DNA from: Colletes latitarsis
Lineage: Eukaryota > Arthropoda > Insecta > Hymenoptera > Colletidae
Direction of reading: 5' to 3'
NCBI RefSeq assembly: GCF_051014445.1
Contig: NW_027488370.1
Coordinates: forward strand, 12,276,001-12,340,000
DNA length: 64,000 nt
Of this stretch, positions 24,450 through 34,589 are shown in pieces. The position numbers and the translations under genes were made by a program. Below the pieces are notes generated by a model. The model was not told where the DNA came from and made no database searches. It saw only the letters and a list, made by a program, of their open reading frames with translations. Numbering within the stretch: the first letter of the stretch is position 1; every line of letters begins with the position of its first letter.

Positions 24450-24461
24450 TGTGGTACCACA
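24450..24461. other. Perfect 12-bp palindrome in monomer (KpnI box), example
   Basis: TGTGGTACCACA equals its own reverse complement. This form occurs in a large share of monomers; in the others a C replaces the first or second T, or the core reads GATACC or GGTTCC, which shortens or breaks the symmetry. It contains a GGTACC (KpnI) site, so a KpnI digest should give a ladder of about 176 bp. Short dyads are known to be frequent in centromeric satellites that lack CENP-B boxes; any role here is inference. Confidence 0.85.
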
Positions 24462-25260
24462 CCGAAACAGTCAATTAACCCTAGTTGCGAATAATATTTT
24501 AGAGGATAACGCTGGTTATGTCAGGGTTAGTTCCGGTATTTCCAATCTTCTGGCTCATACCTTCGCGTTTTTCGCATACTTGTTGGCCAGATCCTGGGCT
24601 TTTTCTGGTTTGGATCACGTAGTAATGTGGTACCACACTGAAACAGTCAATTAAACCTGGTTGCGATTAATATTTTAGAGGATAACGCCGGTTATGTCTC
24701 GGGTAGTTCATGGATTTGTCCACATCTGGCTCGTACTTTCGCATTTTTCGCATTCTTGTTGGCCGGATCCTGGCTTTTATCTGGTTTGGACCACGTAGTA
24801 ATGTGATACCACACCGAAACAGTCAATTAATCCTAGTTGCGATTAATATTTTTGAGGATAACGAAGGTTATGTCTCGGTTAGGTTTGGGATTTGCCCTCA
24901 TCTGGCTCGTACATACGCATTTTTCGCGTACTTGTAGGCCAGATACTGGCCTTTTTCTGGCTTGGACCACGTAGTAATGTGGTACCACACTGAAACAGTC
25001 AATTAAACCTGGTTCCGATTAATATTTTAGAGGATAACGCCGGTTATGTCTGGGTTATGTGTGGTATTTGCCCTCATATGGCTCACACTTTCGCATTTTT
25101 CGCATACTTGTTGGCCAGATCCTGGGCTTTTTCTGGTTTGGATCACGTAGTAATGTGGTACCACACTGAAACAGTCAATTAAACCTGGTTGCGATTAATA
25201 TTTTAGAGGATAACGCCGGTTATGTCTCGGGTAGTTCATGGATTTGTCCACATCTGGCTC

Positions 25261-25346
25261 ATACTTTCGCAATTTTCGTGTACTTGTTGGCCAGATCTCG
25301 GGTGTTTTGTGGCTTGGATCCCGTCGTAATGTGGTTCCACAACGAA
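25261..25346. repeat. Conversion-like tract within 528-bp repeats
   Basis: Between two stretches that match 24583-24732 and 24815-25104 at a spacing of 528 bp, this 86-base tract does not match 24733-24814. It matches 25789-25874 instead, including the rare CCACAACGAAAC. It carries the marker AGATCTCGGGTGTTTTGTGG. A short patch donated by a monomer 528 bp away is the simplest reading. The same tract exists in the second 2641-bp copy at 27902-27987. Confidence 0.75.
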
Positions 25347-25771
25347 ACAGTCAATTAATCCTAGTTGCGATTAATATTTTTGAGGATAACGAAGGTTATG
25401 TCTCGGTTAGGTTTGGGATTTGCCCTCATCTGGCTCGTACATACGCATTTTTCGCGTACTTGTAGGCCAGATACTGGCCTTTTTCTGGCTTGGACCACGT
25501 AGTAATGTGGTACCACACTGAAACAGTCAATTAAACCTGGTTCCGATTAATATTTTAGAGGATAACGCCGGTTATGTCTGGGTTATGTGTGGTATTTGCC
25601 CTCATATGGCTCACACTTTCGCATTTTTCGCTTACTTGTTGGCCAGATCCTGGCCTTTTTCTGGTTTAGATCACGTAGTAATGCGGTACCACACCGAAAC
25701 AGTCAATTAAACCTGGTTCCGATTAATATTTTAGAGGATAACGCTGGTTATGTCTGTGTTAGTTCTGGTAT

Positions 25772-26239
25772 TTGCAATCATCCGGCTCATACTTTCGCAA
25801 TTTTCGTGTACTTGTTGGCCAGATCTCGGGTGTTTTGTGGCTTGGATCCCGTCGTAATGTGGTTCCACAACGAAACAGTCAATTAAACCAGGTTGCGATT
25901 AATATTTTGGAGGATAGCGCTGGTTATGTTTGGGTTAGTTCTGGTATTTGCAATCATCAGGCACATACTTTCGCATTTTTCGCATACTTGTTGGCCAGAT
26001 CCTGGGATATTTCTGGTTTGCATCACGTAGTAATGCGGTACCACACCGAAACAGTCAAACAAAACTTGGTTGCGATTAATATTTTCGTGGATAACGCCGG
26101 TTATGTCTCGGTTAGGTCTGGTATTTACAATCATCTGGCTCATACTTTCGCGTTTTTCGCATACTTGTTGGCCAGATCCTGGGTTTCTTCAGGTATGGAT
26201 CCCGTGGTAATGTGGTTCCACACCGAAACGGTCAATTAA
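25772..26239 (+). other. Longest open frame (155 codons), judged non-coding
   Basis: The frame starts at TTG and runs through two and a half monomers because the usual stop in CAATTAAACC is lost here (CAAACAAAACTTGG at 26056-26070). An identical frame lies at 28413-28880 in the second 2641-bp copy. The predicted peptide is a hydrophobic translation of the satellite with the same short motifs as every other monomer. Nothing supports expression: no ATG start, no codon bias of its own, no promoter or splice structure. It is listed so that it is not taken for a gene. Confidence 0.85.
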
Positions 26240-26734
26240 ACCTGGTTGCGATTAATATTTTGAAGGATAACGCTGGTAATGCTTGGGTTAGTTCCGGTAT
26301 TTGCAATCGCTAGGCACATACTTTCGCATTTTTCGCAGACTTGTTGGCCAGATCCTGGGATATTTCTGGTTTGGATCACGTAGTAATGCGGTACAACACC
26401 GAAACAGTCAACTAAACCTTTTTGCGATTAATATTTTGGAGGATAACGCTGGTTATGTCTGGGTTACTTCTGGTATTTGCAATCATCTGGCTCATTCTTT
26501 CTCGTTTTTCGCATACTTGTTGGGCAGATCCTGGGGTTTTTCTGGTTTGGATCACGTAGTAATGTGGTTCCACACCGAAACAGACAATTAAACCTGGTTG
26601 CGATTAATATTTTGGAGGATAACGCTGGTTATGCTTGGGTTAGTTCTGGTATTTGCAATCGCCAGGCACATACTTTCGCATTTTTCGCATACTTGTTGGC
26701 CAGATCCTGGGATATTTCTGGTTTGGATCACGTA

Positions 26735-26910
26735 GTAATGCGGTACCACACCGAAACAGTCAACTAAACCTTTTTGCGATTAATATTTTAGAGGATAACG
26801 CCGGTTACGTCTTGGTTAGGTCTGGTATTTACACTCATCTGGCTCGAACTTTCGCATTTTTCGCATACTTGTTGGCCAGATCCTGGCCTTTTTCTGGTTT
26901 GGATCACGTA
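26735..26910 (+). repeat. Reference 176-bp monomer
   Basis: This copy is close to the consensus and is given as a guide to the parts of the unit. It runs from GTAATG through the GGTACC box, a CAGTCAA segment, an AT-rich GATTAATATTTTAG stretch, GAGGATAACGCCGGTTA, GGTTAGGTCTGG, a CATCTGGCTCG segment, the direct repeat TTTCGCAT-TT-TTCGCAT, GGCCAGATCCTGGCC and GGATCACGTA. Across the window the main variable sites are GCCGG/GCTGG, GGTTGCG/GGTTCCG, GCCCTCATC/GCAATCATC/GCTATCATC, TCGTAC/TCATAC/ACATAC, CGCAT/CGCGT/CGTGT, CTGGCC/CTGGGC/CTGGGA/CTGAGT, GATCACG/GACCACG/GATCCCG and GCGGTACC/GTGGTACC/GTGATACC/GTGGTTCC. Combinations of these sites identify monomer types and so reveal the higher-order copies listed below. 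Confidence 0.95.
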
Positions 26911-26998
26911 GTAATGCGGTACCACATCGAAACAGTCAATTAAAGCCCGTTGCGATTAATATTTTAGAGGATAACGCCGGTTATGTCTCGGTTAGGAC

Positions 26999-29647
26999 TG
27001 GGATTTGCAATCATCTGGCTCGTACTTTCTCATTTCTCGCATACTTTTTGGCCAGATCCTGGCCTTTTTCTGGCTTGGACCACGTAGTAATGTGGTACCA
27101 CACCGAAACAGTCAATTAACCCTAGTTGCGAATAATATTTTAGAGGATAACGCTGGTTATGTCAGGGTTAGTTCCGGTATTTCCAATCTTCTGGCTCATA
27201 CCTTCGCGTTTTTCGCATACTTCTTGGCCAGATCCTGGGCTTTTTCTGGTTTGGATCACGTAGTAATGTGGTACCACACTGAAACAGTCAATTAAACCTG
27301 GTTGCGATTAATATTTTAGAGGATAACGCCGGTTATGTCTCGGGTAGTTCATGGATTTGTCCACATCTGGCTCGTACTTTCGCATTTTTCGCATTCTTGT
27401 TGGCCGGATCCTGGCTTTTATCTGGTTTGGACCACGTAGTAATGTGATACCACACCGAAACAGTCAATTAATCCTAGTTGCGATTAATATTTTTGAGGAT
27501 AACGAAGGTTATGTCTCGGTTAGGTTTGGGATTTGCCCTCATCTGGCTCGTACATACGCATTTTTCGCGTACTTGTAGGCCAGATACTGGCCTTTTTCTG
27601 GCTTGGACCACGTAGTAATGTGGTACCACACTGAAACAGTCAATTAAACCTGGTTCCGATTAATATTTTAGAGGATAACGCCGGTTATGTCTGGGTTATG
27701 TGTGGTATTTGCCCTCATATGGCTCACACTTTCGCATTTTTCGCATACTTGTTGGCCAGATCCTGGGCTTTTTCTGGTTTGGATCACGTAGTAATGTGGT
27801 ACCACACTGAAACAGTCAATTAAACCTGGTTGCGATTAATATTTTAGAGGATAACGCCGGTTATGTCTCGGGTAGTTCATGGATTTGTCCACATCTGGCT
27901 CATACTTTCGCAATTTTCGTGTACTTGTTGGCCAGATCTCGGGTGTTTTGTGGCTTGGATCCCGTCGTAATGTGGTTCCACAACGAAACAGTCAATTAAT
28001 CCTAGTTGCGATTAATATTTTTGAGGATAACGAAGGTTATGTCTCGGTTAGGTTTGGGATTTGCCCTCATCTGGCTCGTACATACGCATTTTTCGCGTAC
28101 TTGTAGGCCAGATACTGGCCTTTTTCTGGCTTGGACCACGTAGTAATGTGGTACCACACTGAAACAGTCAATTAAACCTGGTTCCGATTAATATTTTAGA
28201 GGATAACGCCGGTTATGTCTGGGTTATGTGTGGTATTTGCCCTCATATGGCTCACACTTTCGCATTTTTCGCTTACTTGTTGGCCAGATCCTGGCCTTTT
28301 TCTGGTTTAGATCACGTAGTAATGCGGTACCACACCGAAACAGTCAATTAAACCTGGTTCCGATTAATATTTTAGAGGATAACGCTGGTTATGTCTGTGT
28401 TAGTTCTGGTATTTGCAATCATCCGGCTCATACTTTCGCAATTTTCGTGTACTTGTTGGCCAGATCTCGGGTGTTTTGTGGCTTGGATCCCGTCGTAATG
28501 TGGTTCCACAACGAAACAGTCAATTAAACCAGGTTGCGATTAATATTTTGGAGGATAGCGCTGGTTATGTTTGGGTTAGTTCTGGTATTTGCAATCATCA
28601 GGCACATACTTTCGCATTTTTCGCATACTTGTTGGCCAGATCCTGGGATATTTCTGGTTTGCATCACGTAGTAATGCGGTACCACACCGAAACAGTCAAA
28701 CAAAACTTGGTTGCGATTAATATTTTCGTGGATAACGCCGGTTATGTCTCGGTTAGGTCTGGTATTTACAATCATCTGGCTCATACTTTCGCGTTTTTCG
28801 CATACTTGTTGGCCAGATCCTGGGTTTCTTCAGGTATGGATCCCGTGGTAATGTGGTTCCACACCGAAACGGTCAATTAAACCTGGTTGCGATTAATATT
28901 TTGAAGGATAACGCTGGTAATGCTTGGGTTAGTTCCGGTATTTGCAATCGCTAGGCACATACTTTCGCATTTTTCGCAGACTTGTTGGCCAGATCCTGGG
29001 ATATTTCTGGTTTGGATCACGTAGTAATGCGGTACAACACCGAAACAGTCAACTAAACCTTTTTGCGATTAATATTTTGGAGGATAACGCTGGTTATGTC
29101 TGGGTTACTTCTGGTATTTGCAATCATCTGGCTCATTCTTTCTCGTTTTTCGCATACTTGTTGGGCAGATCCTGGGGTTTTTCTGGTTTGGATCACGTAG
29201 TAATGTGGTTCCACACCGAAACAGACAATTAAACCTGGTTGCGATTAATATTTTGGAGGATAACGCTGGTTATGCTTGGGTTAGTTCTGGTATTTGCAAT
29301 CGCCAGGCACATACTTTCGCATTTTTCGCATACTTGTTGGCCAGATCCTGGGATATTTCTGGTTTGGATCACGTAGTAATGCGGTACCACACCGAAACAG
29401 TCAACTAAACCTTTTTGCGATTAATATTTTAGAGGATAACGCCGGTTACGTCTTGGTTAGGTCTGGTATTTACACTCATCTGGCTCGAACTTTCGCATTT
29501 TTCGCATACTTGTTGGCCAGATCCTGGCCTTTTTCTGGTTTGGATCACGTAGTAATGCGGTACCACATCGAAACAGTCAATTAAAGCCCGTTGCGATTAA
29601 TATTTTAGAGGATAACGCCGGTTATGTCTCGGTTAGGACTGGGATTT
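26999..29647. repeat. Higher-order repeat, 15-mer of 2641 bp, copy 2
   Basis: Second tandem copy of 24358-26998. Identity runs a few bases into the next unit, to about 29647, where GGGATTTCCCC replaces GGATTTGCAATC. The very high identity means either a very recent duplication, ongoing homogenisation, or an assembly duplication; the sequence alone cannot decide. Confidence 0.95.
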
Positions 29648-30729
29648 CCCCTCATCTGGCTCGCACTTTCGCACTTTTCGCATACTTGTTGGCCAGATCC
29701 TGGCCTTTTTCCGGCTTGGACCACGTAGTAATGTGGTACCACACCGAAACAGTCAGTTAAACCTGGTTGCGATTAATATTTTAGAGGATATCGCCGGTTA
29801 TGTCTAGGTTAGGTCTGGGAGTTGCCCTCATCTGGCTCGTACATTCGCATTTTTCGCATACTTGTTGGCCAGATCCTGGCCTTTTTCTGGCTTGGACCAC
29901 GTAGTAATGTGGTACCACACCGAAACAGTCAATTAAACCTGGTTCCGATTAATATTTTAGAGGATAACGCTGGTTATGTCTGGGTTAGTTCTGGTATTTG
30001 CAATCATCCGGCTCATACTTTCGCAATTTTCGTGTACTTGTTGGCCAGATCTCGGGTGTTTTGTGGCTTGGATCCCGTCGTAATGTGGTTCCACATCGAA
30101 ACAGTCAATTAAACCTGGTTGCGATTAATATTTTGGAGGATAGCGCTGGTTATGTTTGGGTTAGTCCTGGTATTTGCAATCATCAGGCACATAATTTCGC
30201 ATTTTTCGCATACTTGTTGGCCAGATCCTGGGATATTTCTGGTTTGGATCACGTAGTAATGCGGTACCACACCGAAACAGTCAGTTAAACCTGGTTGCGA
30301 TTAATATTTTAGAGGATATCGCCGGTTATGTCTAGGTTAGTTCTGGTATTTGCAATCAACTGGCTTATACTTTCGCGTTTTTCGCATACTTGTTGGCCAG
30401 ATCCTGGGCTTTTTCTGGCTTTGACATGGCAGTAATGTGGTACTACACCGAAACAGTCAGTTAAACCTGGTTGCGATTAATATTTAGGAGGATAACGCTG
30501 GTTATGTCTGGGTTAGTTCTGGTATTTGCTATCATCTGGCACATACCTTCGCGTTTTTCGCATACTTGTTGGCCAGATCCTGGGCTTTTTCTGGTTTGGA
30601 TCACGTAGTAATGTGGTACCACACTGAAACAGGCAATTAAACCTGGTTGCGATTAATATTTTAGAGGATAACGCCGGTTATGTCTGGGTTAGGTCTGGGA
30701 TTTGCCTTCATCTGGCTCGTACTTTCGCG
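29648..30729. repeat. Linker monomers between the 2641- and 3860-bp HORs
   Basis: About six monomers. Their types recur elsewhere: the beginning matches about 24190-24340, 29822-30110 resembles 31054-31340, and 30301-30390 (CAATCAACTGGCTTATAC) resembles 21022 and 40010. The stretch 30530-30720 is like 22780-22985. No gene is seen. Confidence 0.75.
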
Positions 30730-33700
30730 TTTTTCGCATACTTGTTGGCCAGATCCTGGGCTTTTTCTGGTTTGGATCACGTAGTAACGTGGTACCACAC
30801 TGAAACAGTCAATTAAACCTGGTTGCGATTAATATTTTAGAGGATAACGCCGGTTATGTCTCGGGTAGTTCTGGGATTTGTCCACATCTGGCTCGTACTT
30901 TCGCATTTTTCGCATTCTTGTTGGCCGGATCCTGGCTTTTATCTGGTTTGGACCACGTAGTAATGTGATACCACACCGCAACAGTCAATTAATCCTAGTT
31001 GCGATTAATATTTTAGAGGATAACGAAGGTTATGTCTCGGTTAGGTCTGGGAGTTGCCCTCATCTGGCTCGTACATTCGCATTTTTCGCATACTTGTTGG
31101 CCAGATCCTGGCCTTTTTCTGGCTTGGACCACGTAGTAATGTGGTACCACACCGAAACAGTCAATTAAACCTGGTTCCGATTAATATTTTAGAGGATAAC
31201 GCTGGTTATGTCTGGGTTAGTTCTGGTATTTGCAATCATCCGGCTCATACTTTCGCAATTTTCGTGTACTTGTTGGCCAGATCTCGGGTGTTTTGTGGCT
31301 TGGACCACGTAGTAATGTGGTACCACACCGAAACAGTCAATTAACCCTGGTTGCGAATAATATTTTAGAGGATAACGCTGGTTATGTCTGGGTTAGTTCC
31401 GGTATTTGCAATCTTCTGGCTCATACTTTCGCGTTTTTCGCATACTTGTTGGCCAGATACTGGCCTTTCTCTGGCTTTGACATGGCAGTAATGTGGTACC
31501 GCACTGAAACAGTCAATTAAACCTGGTTCCGATTATTATTTTAGAGGATAACGCAGGTTATGTCTGGGTTAGGCCTGGTATTTGCCCTCATCTGGCTCGT
31601 ACTTTCGCGTTTCTCGCATACTTGTTGTCCAGATCCTGAGTTTTTTCTGGTTTGGATCCCGTACCACTGTGGTACCACACTGAAACAGTCAATCAAACCT
31701 GGTTGCGATTAATATTTTAGAGGTTAACGCCGGTTATGTCTCGGTTAGGTTTGGGATTTGCAATCATCTGGATCGTACTTTCGCATTTCTCGCATACTTT
31801 CTGGCCAGATCCTGGCTTTTTTCTGGCTTGGACCACGCAGTATTGTGGTACCACACCGAAACGGTCAATTAAACCTGGTTGCGATTAATATTTTGGAGGA
31901 TAACGCTGGTTATGCTTGGATTAGTTCTGGTATTTGCAATCGCCAGGCACATACTTTCGCATTTTTCGCATACTTGTTGGCCAGATCCTGGGATATTTCT
32001 GGTTTGGATCACGTAGTAATGCGGTACCACACCGAAACAGTCAACTAAACCTTTTTGCGATTAATATTTTAGAGGATAACGCCGGCTACGTCTTGGTTAG
32101 GTCTGGTATTTGCCCTCATCTGGCGCGAACTTTCGCATTTTTCGCATACTTGTTGGCCAGATCCTGGCCTTTTTCTGGTTTGGATCACTTAGTAATGTGG
32201 TACCACACTGAAACAGTCAATTGAACCTGGTTCCGATTAATATTTTATAGGATAACGCCGGTTATGTCTAGGTTAGGTCTGGTATTTGCCCTCATCTGGC
32301 TCGTACTTTCGCATTTTTCGCATTCTTGTTGGCCGGATCCTGGCTTTTTTCTGGTTTGGACCACGTAGTAATGTGATACCACACCGAAACAGTCAATTAA
32401 ACCTGGTTCCTATTAATATTTTAGAGGATAACGCTGGTTATGTCTGGGTTAGATCTGGTATTTGCAATCATCCGGCTCATACTTTCGCAATTTTCGTGTA
32501 CTTGTTGGCCAGATCTCAGGTGTTTTGTGGATTGGATCCCGTCGTAATGTGGTTCCACATCGAAACAGTTAATTAAACCTGGTTGCGACTAATATTTTGG
32601 AGGATAACGCTGGTTATGTTTGGGTTAGTTCCGGTATTTGCAATCATCCGGCTCATACTTACGCAATTTTCGCATTCTTGTTGGCCGGATCCTGGCTTTT
32701 TTCTGGTTTGGACCACGTAGCAATGTGATACCACACCGAAACTGTCAATTAATCCTGGTTGCGATTAATATTTTAGAGGATAACGAAGGTTATGTCACGG
32801 TTAGGTCTGGGATTTGCCCTCATCTGGCTCGTACATTCGCATTTTTCGCATACTTGTTGGCTAGATCCTGGCCTTTTTCTGGCTTGGATCACGTAGTAAT
32901 GTGGTACCACACTGTCAATAAAAGCTGGTCCCGATTAGTATTTTAGAGGATATCGCTGGTTATGTCTGGGTTAGTTCTGGTATTTGCTATCATCTGGCAC
33001 ATACTTTCGCGTTTTTCGCATACTTGTTGGCCAGATCCTGGCCTTTTTCTGGCTTGGATCACGTAGTAATGCGGTACCACACTGTCAATAAAAGCTGGTT
33101 CCGATTAGTATTTTAGAGGATATCGCTGGTTATGTCTGGGTTAGTTCTGGTATTTGCTATCATCTGGCACATACTTTCGCGTTTTTCGCATACTTGTTGG
33201 CCAGATCCTGGGCTTTTTCTGATGTGGATCACGTAGTAATGTGGTACCACACTGAAACAGTCAGTAGAAGCTGGTTCCGATAAGTATTTTAGAGGATAAC
33301 GCTGGTTATGTCTGGGTTAGTTCTGGTATTTGCCATCATCTGGCACATACCTTCGAGTTTTTCGCATACTTGTTGGCCTGGTCCTGGGCTTTTTCTGGTT
33401 TGGATCACGTAGTAATGTGGTACCACACGGAAACAGTCAATTAAACCTGGGTCCGATTAATATTTTAGAGGATAACGCCGGTTATGTCTAGGTTAGGTCT
33501 GGTATTTGCCCTCATCTGGCTCGTACTTTCGCATTTTTCGCATACTTGTAGGCCAGATCCTGGCCTTTTTCTGGTTTGGATCACGTAGTAATGTGGTACA
33601 ACACTGAAACAGTCAATTAACCCTGGTTGCGAATAATATTTTAGAGGATAACGCTGATTATGTCTGGGTTAGTTCCGGTATTTGCCCTCATCTGGCTCGA

Positions 33701-34589
33701 ACTTTCGCATTTTTCGCATACTTGTTGGCCAGATCCTGGCCTTTTTCTGGTTTGGACCACGTAGTAATGTGGTACCACACCGAAACAGTCAATTAACCCT
33801 GGTTGCGAATAATATTTTAGAGGATAACACTGGTTATGTCTGGGTTAGTTCCGGTATTTGCAATCTTCTGGCTCATACTTTCGCGTTTTTCGCATACTTG
33901 TTGGCCAGATACTGGCCTTTTTCTGGCTTTGACATGGCAGTAATGTGGTACCGCACTGAAACAGTCAATTAAACCTGGTTCCGATTATTATTTTAGAGGA
34001 TAACGCAGGTTATGTCTGGGTTAGGTCTGGTATTTGCCCTCATCTGGCTCGTACTTTCGCGTTTCTCGCATACTTGTTGTCCAGATCCTGAGTTTTTTCT
34101 GGTTTGGATCCCGTACCACTGTGGTACCACACTGAAACAGTCAATCAAACCTGGTTGCGATTAATATTTTAGAGGTTAACGCCGGTTATGTCTCGGTTAG
34201 GTTTGGGATTTGCAATCATCTGGATCGTACTTTCGCATTTCTCGCATACTTTCTGGCCAGATGCTGGCTTTTTTCTGGCTTGGACCACGCAGTATTGTGG
34301 TACCACACCGAAACGGTCAATTAAACCTGGTTGCGATTAATATTTTGGAGGATAACGCTGGTTATGCTTGGATTAGTTCTGGTATTTGCAATCGCCAGGC
34401 ACATACTTTCGCATTTTTCGCATACTTGTTGGCCAGATCCTGGGATATTTCTGGTTTGGATCACGTAGTAATGCGGTACCACACCGAAACAGTCAACTAA
34501 ACCTTTTTGCGATTAATATTCTAGAGGATAACGCCGGCTACGTCTTGGTTAGGTCTGGTATTTGCCCTCATCTGGCTCGTACTTTCGCA
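30730..34589. repeat. Higher-order repeat, 22-mer of 3860 bp, copy 1
   Basis: Twenty-two monomers; the length is 22 x 176 less 12, exactly what two 170-bp monomers (near 32912 and 33082) predict. The rare TAACGTGGTACC variant at 30785 recurs at 34645. Within the unit, about 31352-32100 and 33804-34550 are themselves related at an offset of 2452 bp (14 monomers less 12 bp), so a smaller duplication is nested inside. Marker monomers with AGATCTCGGG or AGATCTCAGG occur near 31285 and 32510. Confidence 0.95.
33031..33200. repeat. 170-bp monomer variant, example
   Basis: Six bases are missing between the KpnI box and the TCAATAAAAG segment: CACACTGTCAAT replaces CACACTGAAACAGTCAAT. The same form occurs at about 980, 2662, 5043, 7079, 7248, 11109, 16380, 17784, 32912, 33082, 36772, 36942, 40807, 42914, 43084, 44309, 44479, 46586, 46756, 47983, 48153, 50258, 50428, 54641, 54811 and 60626. 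It always carries AAAAGCTGG rather than AAACCTGG. It accounts for the length deficits of the HOR units. Confidence 0.88.

Larger units (their letters stand above)
24358..26998. repeat. Higher-order repeat, 15-mer of 2641 bp, copy 1
   Basis: Fifteen monomers (15 x 176 + 1) that are followed immediately by an almost identical copy. I compared the first 240 bases directly and the translated frames across the rest; the only difference found was G at 24582 against C at 27223. Inside the unit, monomers recur with a 3-monomer (528 bp) rhythm: 24583-24732 and 24815-25104 match 25111-25260 and 25343-25632. The monomers of the unit are otherwise quite different from each other, which is why it is called a higher-order repeat. 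Confidence 0.95.

Noticed and set aside
24710..24937. ATG-started 75-codon frame as a gene
   Set aside because: The ATG comes from a single variant (TTCATGGATTTG) that recurs at 25238, 27351 and 27879 with the HOR; the rest is ordinary satellite translation.
24358..29647. Long terminal repeats of a retroelement
   Set aside because: The two 2641-bp copies are directly adjacent and consist wholly of satellite monomers, with no internal coding region, primer-binding site or polypurine tract.
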